Made by a program: the position numbers and the translations under genes. A stretch of 64,000 bases of DNA from positions 1-64,000 of the forward strand of contig NZ_JACTVJ010000036.1 of NCBI RefSeq assembly GCF_014493765.1, in the 5' to 3' direction. The notes under the pieces were generated by a model. That model worked only from the letters and a program-made list of their open reading frames with translations. It was not told the DNA's origin and made no database searches. Shown here one piece after another: positions 57,584 to 64,000 of the stretch (the first letter of the stretch is position 1; the number at the start of each line of letters is the position of its first letter). The stretch is from Streptomyces polyasparticus (GTDB lineage Bacteria > Actinomycetota > Actinomycetes > Streptomycetales > Streptomycetaceae).

Positions 57584-58914
57584 CGGGGAACTCCGATCTG
57601 AGCGGAGAGCGCCGCCTTGGGCGGGGCGGTCAGCAGGAACTGGTGCAGGTCGAGATAGCGGGAGCGGAACCCGGCCTCGGAGTAGGCGAGGTAGAAGGTC
57701 CACATCCGCCGGAAAGTGGAGTCGAAGCCCAACGTGTCCACGTGTGCGGCCTGTTGGGTGAAGCGCTGGCGCCACAGCCGCAGGGTCTCGGCATAGTGCG
57801 AGCCGTACCCCTCGCACGACGCGACGCGCAGCGAGGTGTGCGCCGCCACGGTCTCCTCGATGGCTTGCACGGACGGGATCAGGCCGCCGGGGAAGATGTA
57901 CTTCTGGATCCAGGTGTGGGTGCCTGCCGAGGCGAGCATGCGCTCGTGCGGCATGGTGATGGCCTGCAGGGCGACCCGTCCGCGGGGAGTGAGCCGGGCT
58001 TCCAAGGTCCGGAAGTAGACGGGCCAGTACTCCGCGCCGACCGCCTCGATCATCTCGACGCTGACGATCGCGTCGTAGCGGCCGGTGACCTGACGGTAGT
58101 CGCAGAGTTCGATGTGGACGCGGTCGTCGTATCCGGCGGCCCGTACTCGTTCGCGGGCGAGCGACTGCTGCTCGGCGGAGAGCGTCACCGAATGCACGAC
58201 GGCGCCGCGGGCGGCGGCCCGGATCGCCAACTCCCCCCAGCCGGTGCCGATTTCGAGGATCTTCACGCCCGGCCCGACGCCGCACAGGTCGAGCAGCCGG
58301 TCGATCTTGCGGTGCTGGGCGGTCGGCAGCTCGTCCCACGTGGCCGGGTGGTCGTCGAACAGTGCGGAGGAATAGCTGAGGGTCTCGTCCAGGAACCGCC
58401 CGAACAGGTCGTTCGACAGGTCGTAGTGCCGGTGGATGTTCGCCCGCGCGCCGACCAGCGTGTTGCGCTGTGCTTCCGGCTGACGGGGCGCCCACAGCCC
58501 GCGTAGCCGCTGCAGAGGCGCCGGTACGAGTGTGGCCGCGTGTTTCGCCAGGACCGTCAGCACACCCACGAGGTCCTCGGTCTCCCACTCCTGGGCCATG
58601 TAGGACTCGCCGAAGCCGATCAGCCCGCCGACCGCGATCCGGCGCATGAACGCGTCCGTGTCGCGCACGATGAGCAAAGGGCCACCCCTGCCCAACTGTC
58701 TCTGCCTGCCCGACCGTCCGGCCCTGTCGAGCTGTTCGCCCGCGCCCGACCGTCCGCTCCCGGCCAGCACCACCCGCAGCGGCAGCCGGTCCAGTGCGCG
58801 CCCGACGAGTGCTGCCGCGACGGCCCGTCGTGCCGACGAGCACTGCGGCACGGCTGCCACATCGGGCCAGCGCTCACGGTCGAGGGCGGGAGGTTCGAAG
58901 GCGTACGTGGTCAC
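57580..58914 (-). CDS. Second cyclopropane-synthase-family methyltransferase (444 aa)
   Basis: Same family, different subgroup: IHRHYDLSNDLFGRFLDETL, SSALFDDHPATWDELPTAQ, SAM loop ILEIGTGWGELAIRAAARG, VSVEMIEAVGAEYWPVYF and TWIQKYIFPGGLIPSVQAIE. GTG at 58914 has GAGAGGA upstream and overlaps the DUF1365 stop (GTGA). Two methyltransferases beside an FAD oxidoreductase resemble loci that make methyl-branched or furan fatty acids. Confidence 0.9.
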   Translation of the reverse strand: MTTYAFEPPALDRERWPDVAAVPQCSSARRAVAAALVGRALDRLPLRVVLAGSGRSGAGEQLDRAGRSGRQRQLGRGGPLLIVRDTDAFMRRIAVGGLIGFGESYMAQEWETEDLVGVLTVLAKHAATLVPAPLQRLRGLWAPRQPEAQRNTLVGARANIHRHYDLSNDLFGRFLDETLSYSSALFDDHPATWDELPTAQHRKIDRLLDLCGVGPGVKILEIGTGWGELAIRAAARGAVVHSVTLSAEQQSLARERVRAAGYDDRVHIELCDYRQVTGRYDAIVSVEMIEAVGAEYWPVYFRTLEARLTPRGRVALQAITMPHERMLASAGTHTWIQKYIFPGGLIPSVQAIEETVAAHTSLRVASCEGYGSHYAETLRLWRQRFTQQAAHVDTLGFDSTFRRMWTFYLAYSEAGFRSRYLDLHQFLLTAPPKAALSAQIGVPR

Positions 58915-59663
58915 TGCATTCCTCTCTGCGGGGTGTGCGGGGGGCGGGGCTGGACGGGCAGTCCGCGCAGCCACAGCCGGATGCCGTGCCGGCGGATGGC
59001 GGCGCTCACGGCGAGGGTCGGCCAGGGGTGGCGCGCGAGCGCAGACAGCAGGGTTCGGTACGTCACCGGTATGCGCTCACCCCGTACGGTCGCGGTGAAC
59101 GGGCGGGCGCCGGCCCGCTCCAGGTGCACGGTGACCCTGAGGTGTTGGTCCGGCGCGGGCAGCCGCATCCGGTAGTCCCCGTCGACGGGGAAGAACGGGG
59201 AGACGTAGAACTCCTTGGCCACGCCGTACTCCGCGGTCGGGCCGGCGCCGGTGTCGCCGTCCGGGTGCAGCAGATAGGAGTGCCGTTCGCCGTAGGTGTT
59301 GTGCACCTCGGCCACAACACAGCGCAGCTCGCCGTTCGGGCCGTAACACCAGAACAGCGTCAGCGGGTTGAAGACGTGCCCCAGGACCCGGGCGTGGCCC
59401 AGCATCAGGACCTGCCCGCCCGCGAGGTCGACTCCTTCGGCGGCCAGGAAGGTTTCGAGGCCGGCCCGGATGCTGCCCGCCCGACCGGCGAAGTGGTCGC
59501 GCCCGTCGAACCGTGCCAGCGGCCGGAGCGGGCGAGGCAGCACCGGGAGCCGGTCGAGGTCGACCAGCCACAGGTACGTGCGGTGCTTGAGGGTGTACCG
59601 CCGGGGCTCGGTGCGGACATGGGTGATCACGCTCGGATACAGGGCGGCTGCGGAGCACTTCAC
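58911..59663 (-). CDS. DUF1365-family protein (250 aa)
   Basis: HVRTEPRRYTLKHRTYLWLV, then VLMLGHARVLGHVFNPLTLF, VVAEVHNTYGERHSYLL and AKEFYVSPFFPVDGDYRMRL are the DUF1365 hallmarks. Found almost always between the FAD oxidoreductase and Cfa genes. Exact role unknown, likely in acyl-lipid modification. GTG at 59663 overlaps the upstream stop (GTGA). Confidence 0.9.
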   Translation of the reverse strand: MKCSAAALYPSVITHVRTEPRRYTLKHRTYLWLVDLDRLPVLPRPLRPLARFDGRDHFAGRAGSIRAGLETFLAAEGVDLAGGQVLMLGHARVLGHVFNPLTLFWCYGPNGELRCVVAEVHNTYGERHSYLLHPDGDTGAGPTAEYGVAKEFYVSPFFPVDGDYRMRLPAPDQHLRVTVHLERAGARPFTATVRGERIPVTYRTLLSALARHPWPTLAVSAAIRRHGIRLWLRGLPVQPRPPHTPQRGMQ

Positions 59664-60952
59664 CACGTCACCCCCAGGGCTGCGGCTGCCTCGACACCCG
59701 AGCGGCAGCCGTCCTCGTGGAATCCCCAGCCGTGGTACGCGCCGGCGAAAGCGGTGACCGGCCCGCTCAGCGAAGGCAGTCGGCGCTGCGCCGCCACCGA
59801 CTCCGGGGTGTACTGGGGGTGTTCGTAGACCATCCGCGCGAGCACCCGGTCGGCCGGGACCTGCCCCTCGTCGCCCAGGGTCACGACGTACGTCTGAGGG
59901 GCGTCGAGGCGCTGCAGCCGGTTCATGTCGTAGCTGACCCGCACCCGGTCGGCGCCGGCCCCGCAGTCCGGCATCAGGTAGTTCCACGCGGCCCGGGCCC
60001 CCGAACTGCGCGGCAGGACCGAGGTGTCCGTGTGGAGGAGGGTCGGGTTGCGGGAGTAGCGGAAGGCGCCCAGGATCCGGGTCTCCGCGTCGGTCGGGTC
60101 GGCCAGGATCCGAAGTGCCTGGTCCGGGTGGGTGGCGATGACCACGGAGTCGTACGGGGTGACCGTGCCGTCCTCGGTCGTCACCTCGGCCCCCGCGGGG
60201 CCGCGGCGTACCGCCCGGATCGGCGTGGACGTGCGGACGGCGGGAAGCTGTTTGCCGATGCGCGCCACGTACGCCTGTGAACCTCCGGTGACGGTGCGCC
60301 AGGTGGGCGAGCCGGTGACCGAGAGCATGCCGTGGTGATCGAGGAACCGGAACAGATACCGGGCCGGGTAACGCAGAGCCGTGTACGGCGGGCACGACCA
60401 GACGGCGGAGACCACCGGGGTCATGAAGTGCTGTACGAAGTACGCGGAAAAACGCTGGCCGGCCAGGAACTCGCCCAACGGCGTCTCGCTGCGGGTCCGG
60501 TCGGCGAGCAACTCACGTGCCGCGGTGTGGAAGCGCGGCACCTCGGTCAGCATCCGCAGATAGGCGGGGCGCAGGGCGTTGCGCGGCCGGGCGATCAGGC
60601 CGCGCACGCCGCGGGCGCCCGCGTACTCCAGACCGCAGCCCTCGCACCGCACCGACATGCTCATCTCGGTCTCCTGCGTGGCCACGCCCAACTCTGCGAA
60701 GAGGCGCAGGAGATAGGGATAGGTGCGCCGGTTGTGCACGATGAACCCGGAGTCCACCTGGCGCACCCGGCCGTCTGGCGCCACGACATCGTGGGTGTGC
60801 GCGTGTCCGCCGAGCCGGTCGTCCGCCTCGTACAGCGTGACGTCATGCGCGGCGCCCAGGATGTACGCGGCCGTCAGGCCCGCGATGCCGCCACCCACCA
60901 CTGCGGTTCGCCGGCGCCCGCCTGCCGCCATGGAGTCCCGTTGTCTTTGCAT
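59660..60952 (-). CDS. FAD-dependent amine-oxidase-type oxidoreductase (430 aa)
   Basis: FAD-binding Rossmann start TAVVGGGIAGLTAAYILG, then VTLYEADDRLGGHAHTHDV, VDSGFIVHNRRTYPYLLRLF and VVIATHPDQALRIL. The C-terminal GWGFHEDGCRSGVEAAAAL is the second flavin-binding stretch. Family of squalene/phytoene-desaturase-like enzymes, expected to oxidise a lipid chain. ATG at 60952 is the first gene of the operon; the leader contains a 10-bp stem-loop. Confidence 0.9.
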   Translation of the reverse strand: MQRQRDSMAAGGRRRTAVVGGGIAGLTAAYILGAAHDVTLYEADDRLGGHAHTHDVVAPDGRVRQVDSGFIVHNRRTYPYLLRLFAELGVATQETEMSMSVRCEGCGLEYAGARGVRGLIARPRNALRPAYLRMLTEVPRFHTAARELLADRTRSETPLGEFLAGQRFSAYFVQHFMTPVVSAVWSCPPYTALRYPARYLFRFLDHHGMLSVTGSPTWRTVTGGSQAYVARIGKQLPAVRTSTPIRAVRRGPAGAEVTTEDGTVTPYDSVVIATHPDQALRILADPTDAETRILGAFRYSRNPTLLHTDTSVLPRSSGARAAWNYLMPDCGAGADRVRVSYDMNRLQRLDAPQTYVVTLGDEGQVPADRVLARMVYEHPQYTPESVAAQRRLPSLSGPVTAFAGAYHGWGFHEDGCRSGVEAAAALGVTW

Positions 60953-60969
60953 GCCGCCCCTTCGCTCGC

Positions 60970-60995
60970 GTGCGAGGGCCCTTTCGCCCTCGCAC
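60970..60995 (-). promoter_or_regulatory. Stem-loop at the 5-prime end of the lipid operon leader
   Basis: GTGCGAGGGC and GCCCTCGCAC with a 6-nt loop, located where transcription from the promoter at 61028-61001 should begin. It could stabilise the mRNA end. Confidence 0.45.
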
Positions 60996-61000
60996 CCGTC

Positions 61001-61028
61001 ATTCGGAGCCGATCGCGCTGCGGCTTGG
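61001..61028 (-). promoter_or_regulatory. SigK-type promoter for the lipid-modification operon
   Basis: Minus strand: CCAAGCC (61028-61022), 15-nt spacer, CCGAAT (61006-61001), then GACG. Same spacing as the other four sites. Confidence 0.78.
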
Positions 61029-61084
61029 TGAGGCGGCTGTGACCTGCGTGAACCGCAGGGCTGTTGATCCGATCGGGTGAACGA

Positions 61085-61112
61085 CCAAGCCGGATGCCGA
61101 GCGGCTCCGAAT
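61085..61112 (+). promoter_or_regulatory. SigK-type promoter for the molybdopterin oxidoreductase
   Basis: CCAAGCC (61085-61091), 15-nt spacer, CCGAAT (61107-61112). The ATG at 61114 lies 1 nt after this -10 and so would not be in the mRNA, which supports GTG 61144 as the true start. Confidence 0.78.
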
Positions 61113-61143
61113 CATGGGTGTGAGCACACGAGGAACTACCGCG

Positions 61144-62721
61144 GTGAAAGCCGCGTCGGCTGCGCTGAGCGGTCTGGTGGCCGGTTACACGGCCCTGGCC
61201 GTCGCGGAACTGGTCGCTGTGGCCGTACGGCCCGAGGCCGGTCCGGTCACCGCGGTCGGCGGGGCGATGATCGACCGCACGCCGTCGTCGGTGAAGGACT
61301 GGGCGATCCGCCAGTTCGGCACCAACGACAAGCTGGTGCTGCAGCTTGGCATCCTCGCGGCGCTGGCTGTGTTCGCCCTGGCCATGGGCCTGTTGGCGCT
61401 GCGTCATCGACGTGTTGCCGCGGCGGGCGTGCTGGTGTTCGGCGTGGTCGGGGCGCTTGCCGCTACCGGCCGGCCCGACTCGAGCAGCGCCCTCGACGCG
61501 GTGCCGTCGCTGATCGGAGCGCTCGCCGGGGCCGTGGTCCTCTACGTCCTGTCCGGCCTGGTTCGCTCTTCGTCAGCCCCGCAAGACGGTGGCGGGGCTG
61601 ACGAAGAGTCCACGGACAGGTCCGGCCAGGGCCTCGGCCGACGGCGCTTCGTGCTGGCCACGGCCGGTGTCGCGGCCTTCTCGACCGGGGCGGGATTCGC
61701 CGCCCGGCGTCTCAACGCGACGACCGCGGCCGACGCCGAGGCGTCCCGTGCCGCGGTCCGCCTTCCCGCACCCGCCTCACCCGCCCCCGAACTGCCGCGG
61801 GGTGTCCAGGTGAAGGCGCCGGGAACGGTGCCGTTCACCACGCCGAACCGGGACTTCTACCGTGTGGACACCGCGCTGACCGTGCCCCGCCTCGATGCTG
61901 ATCGCTGGCGTCTTCGCCTGCACGGCAAAGGGGTCGACGCTCCCGTCACCCTGGACTTCGCGGACCTTCTGCGCCGGGACCTGATCGAGCGGGACATCAC
62001 GATGACGTGTGTCTCGAATGAGGTTGGCGGGCCTTATGTGAGTTCGGCGCGCTGGCTCGGCGTACCCCTGAGAGCGCTGCTCGAGGAGGCAGGGGTACGA
62101 CCGCCGTCACGGGGCGGGCCCGCCGACCAGTTGGTGGCCCGCTCCGTCGACGGGATGACCATCGGAACCCCGGTGGAGACCGTCATGGACGGCCGCGACG
62201 CGATGCTCGCCGTCGGCATGAACGGCGAACCATTGCCCTTCGACCACGGCTTCCCTGTCCGGATGCTCGTACCCGGCCTGTACGGCTACGTCTCGGCCTG
62301 CAAGTGGATCCAGGACATCGAGCTGACCACGTTCGACGACTACGACGCGTACTGGGTCAAGCGCGACTGGGCCCGCGAGGCCCCGATCAAGACCCAGTCC
62401 CGTATCGACACCCCCAAGCCCTTCGCCCGCCCGAACGCCGGCACGGTCGTCGTGGCCGGAGTGGCGTGGGCCCAGCACAAGGGCATCGACCGCGTCGAGA
62501 TCCGCGTCGACGACGGCCCCTGGCAGGACACCCGCCTGGCCACCGAGGGCCCGCTGGACACCTGGCGGCAATGGAGCTGGGACTGGCCCGCCACCCCTGG
62601 CTCCCACACCCTCCAGGTCCGAGCCACCGACCGCACGGGCTCCACGCAGACCGACAAGCGCACCCGGACCATCCCGGACGGCGCCTCCGGCTGGCACTCG
62701 GTGGTGGTCAACGTGACCTGA
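61144..62721 (+). CDS. Membrane-anchored molybdopterin-dependent oxidoreductase, sulfite-oxidase fold (525 aa)
   Basis: About four N-terminal membrane helices (residues 5-140), then a GQGLGRRRFVLATAG stretch that resembles a twin-arginine segment. The sulfite-oxidase-type Moco domain follows, with the cofactor Cys at about 289 in MTCVSNEVGGPYVSSARW, GFPVRMLVPGLYGYVSACKW, and a C-terminal Mo-co dimerisation domain (WAQHKGIDRVEIRVDDGPWQ). Probably an extracytoplasmic oxidase or reductase, possibly for oxidised methionine or similar. GTG at 61144 has GAGGA 9 nt upstream. Confidence 0.9.
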   Translation: MKAASAALSGLVAGYTALAVAELVAVAVRPEAGPVTAVGGAMIDRTPSSVKDWAIRQFGTNDKLVLQLGILAALAVFALAMGLLALRHRRVAAAGVLVFGVVGALAATGRPDSSSALDAVPSLIGALAGAVVLYVLSGLVRSSSAPQDGGGADEESTDRSGQGLGRRRFVLATAGVAAFSTGAGFAARRLNATTAADAEASRAAVRLPAPASPAPELPRGVQVKAPGTVPFTTPNRDFYRVDTALTVPRLDADRWRLRLHGKGVDAPVTLDFADLLRRDLIERDITMTCVSNEVGGPYVSSARWLGVPLRALLEEAGVRPPSRGGPADQLVARSVDGMTIGTPVETVMDGRDAMLAVGMNGEPLPFDHGFPVRMLVPGLYGYVSACKWIQDIELTTFDDYDAYWVKRDWAREAPIKTQSRIDTPKPFARPNAGTVVVAGVAWAQHKGIDRVEIRVDDGPWQDTRLATEGPLDTWRQWSWDWPATPGSHTLQVRATDRTGSTQTDKRTRTIPDGASGWHSVVVNVT

Positions 62722-62763
62722 CCGCACAGCTCCCCACCACGCCCGACAACCCCCAACACACCA

Positions 62764-62785
62764 AGGCCCAGCAGCCTCTGGGCCT
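62764..62785 (+). terminator. Hairpin between oxidoreductase and fasciclin genes
   Basis: AGGCCCAG and CTGGGCCT with a 6-nt loop, 43 nt after the oxidoreductase stop and 10 nt before the ribosome site of the next gene. It may act as a partial terminator or processing site that sets relative expression. Confidence 0.5.
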
Positions 62786-62803
62786 GTGCTCAAGGAGAAC
62801 ACC

Positions 62804-63451
62804 ATGAACGCCACCCTCCGCCTGCGCCGCCTCACCGTGGCCACCACCGCCGCGCTCGTCCTGCCGCTCTCGCTGGCCGCCTGCTCCTCCGACGACAAGG
62901 GCAGCACCGACCAGGCGGCGGACAAGACGCCGGCCGCCACCGAGACCGAGGAGACGCCCACCGCGGACGCGATGGCCGGACCGTTCGGACCGGCCTGCGC
63001 CTCCGTCCCGCAGGACGGCGCCGGCAGCTTCGACGGCATGGCCAAGGACCCCGTCGCCACGGCCGCCTCCAACAACCCGGCGCTGTCCACCCTGGTCACC
63101 GCCGTGAAGAAGGCGGGCCTGGTCGACACGCTCAACAGCGCCGAGAACATCACGGTGTTCGCGCCCACCAACGACGCCTTCGCCAAGATCCCCAAGGCCG
63201 ACCTTGACAAGGTCCTGAATGACAAGGCCACCCTCACCAAGATCCTGACGTACCACGTCGTGGGCCAGAAGCTGACCCCGCAGCAGCTGGAGAACGGCTC
63301 CTTTGACACGCTCGAGAAGAGCAAGCTCACCACCGCCGGATCCGGTGAGTCGTTTACGGTGAATGACACATCCAAGGTCGTCTGTGGCAACGTCCCGACC
63401 GCCAACGCCACCGTCTACATCGTCGACACGGTTCTGATGCCCAAGATGTGA
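62804..63451 (+). CDS. Fasciclin-domain lipoprotein (215 aa)
   Basis: Lipoprotein signal (TVATTAALVLPLSLAACSS, lipobox LAAC), an acidic Thr/Glu linker, then one FAS1 domain: PALSTLVTAVKKAGLVDTLN, ITVFAPTNDAFAKIPKADLD, KILTYHVVGQKLTPQQLENG and TVYIVDTVLMPKM. It resembles mycobacterial MPT83/MPT70, classical SigK-regulon antigens, which agrees with its place here. ATG at 62804 has AAGGAG 6 nt upstream. Confidence 0.93.
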   Translation: MNATLRLRRLTVATTAALVLPLSLAACSSDDKGSTDQAADKTPAATETEETPTADAMAGPFGPACASVPQDGAGSFDGMAKDPVATAASNNPALSTLVTAVKKAGLVDTLNSAENITVFAPTNDAFAKIPKADLDKVLNDKATLTKILTYHVVGQKLTPQQLENGSFDTLEKSKLTTAGSGESFTVNDTSKVVCGNVPTANATVYIVDTVLMPKM

Positions 63452-63824
63452 CACCAGGGATTACGGGCGGCTGGTCGTGGAGGCTGACTCCGTGGTCAGC
63501 CGCTCGATACTTTCTACGTATTCGAGCCATACATTGCTTGCGGTCGCGAAGAGTCATCCGCTCCTATGGTTCTTCGACCGGCAGGAGGTGGGCCTCGGTC
63601 GGCCGACAGAAGGTACTGCTGTCCCAGGTCACAGGTCCGTCCGGTTGTCGGGGCGGTTCTATAGGCAGCCACCGTGACCTACCCAGGGAGAGGTCTAGCG
63701 CGCGGTGACTGACTGTAGTTGCCCTGAGCTGGCCGTAATTCAGCCCTGTGCGACCCTTTCGCCGCGTTCTACGCTAGGAGTACGTACGTCGGCCCCTGGG
63801 CCCACACCATAGTGCTCGGCCTGG

Positions 63825-63868
63825 CCTTCCAGCGCGGGGTGAAATCCCGCGTACCCCGCACTGGAAGG
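63825..63868. repeat. Hairpin with GGGTGAAATCCC-type loop
   Basis: CCTTCCAG-C-GCGGGGT pairs with ACCCCGC-A-CTGGAAGG (one mismatch) around a 12-nt loop. An alternative inner stem, CGCGGG-GTGAAAT-CCCGCG, is also possible. It may be a terminator or a structured repeat. Confidence 0.55.
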
Positions 63869-63906
63869 ACCTTCTGCGTCAGGAACCGCCGACAGCTCCC
63901 GACGCT

Positions 63907-63944
63907 TGCGGTCGCCGCTGGGTGAGATCCCAGCGGCGACCGCA
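63907..63944. terminator. Perfect 16-bp hairpin
   Basis: TGCGGTCGCCGCTGGG and CCCAGCGGCGACCGCA with loop TGAGAT. The strongest terminator candidate at this end of the window. Its loop context GGGTGAGATCCC is nearly identical to GGGTGAAATCCC in the hairpin 40 bp to the left. Confidence 0.65.
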
Positions 63945-64000
63945 CACCACCTGGCGGGGGCTGGGCCGGGTGATGGGTGTCATCACCCGACTACCCCTTC

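Larger units (their letters stand above)
63452..64000. other. Gene-poor right end of the window
   Basis: No convincing coding sequence in these 549 bp. 63500-63570 is locally less GC-rich. Two strong hairpins stand at 63825-63868 and 63907-63944. A gene may begin just beyond the window. Confidence 0.5.

Noticed and set aside
61114-61143. ATG at 61114 as start of the molybdopterin oxidoreductase
   Set aside because: It lies 1 nt after a strong SigK-type -10 element, so it would not be in the transcript; GTG 61144 has a ribosome site.
63448-63708. Short plus-strand frames after the fasciclin gene
   Set aside because: No ribosome site, no recognisable content, and Arg/Ser/Gly-rich composition.

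Overview
The window looks like a Streptomyces (or close relative) accessory region joined to ordinary chromosomal-type genes. The evidence is very GC-rich DNA, frequent GTG/TTG starts, 4-nt start/stop overlaps, an LAxTG sortase motif, a SigK/RskA pair, and families typical of Streptomyces mobile elements (DUF317, SCO6880-like, DUF4913). No integrase, tRNA, rRNA, IS element or CRISPR array was seen.

Positions 1-43,091 form one coordinated element. Operon 1 (minus, 8001 to 59) ends at a strong hairpin at 29-55. Operon 2 (minus, about 29.9 kb down to 8.1 kb, roughly 25 genes) carries a type IV secretion/conjugation-like core: a NlpC/P60 cell-wall hydrolase, a small two-helix membrane protein, a bitopic protein, a polytopic VirB6/TrbL-like protein, a SCO6880-like protein and a VirB4-like ATPase. 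It also carries a MoxR-type AAA+ ATPase coupled to a von Willebrand A protein with an HExxH motif, an MFS exporter, a family-2 glycosyltransferase and many small paralogous proteins. Diverging from it are a DNA methyltransferase (30,458) and two plus-strand operons. Operon 4 (31.4-35.3 kb) has a DUF4913 protein, a RelE-like protein, a DUF3631-like protein, a GNAT acetyltransferase and others. Operon 5 (35.5-43.0 kb) has three winged-helix domains in two genes, an MFS transporter, an ATP-grasp ligase and an LAxTG surface protein, and ends at an 18-bp-stem terminator.

One palindrome (ATCCCCGGTT, 5-nt loop, AACCGGGGAT) lies exactly 5 nt after a -10-like hexamer at the start of operons 1, 4 and 5. 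A split version lies between the divergent operon 2 and the methyltransferase gene. This suggests a single regulon covering the whole element. Eight genes in these operons lack ATG/GTG/TTG at the position indicated by ribosome site, overlap or paralogue; six have CTG there, one ATC and one GTC.

Positions 43.1-46 kb hold unrelated small genes and a frameshifted gene. From 46 to 51 kb there is a minus-strand NicO metal transporter / TPR / DUF4331 cluster. From 51.1 to 63.5 kb lies a SigK-type stress locus: peroxiredoxin, hydrolase, sigK-rskA-photolyase, a divergent lipid-modification operon (FAD oxidoreductase, DUF1365, two cyclopropane-synthase-like methyltransferases, DUF1295), a molybdopterin oxidoreductase and a fasciclin lipoprotein. 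Five promoters share a CCAATCC/CCAAGCC - 15 nt - CCGAAT pattern. The last 550 bp hold no convincing gene but two hairpins with related loops.
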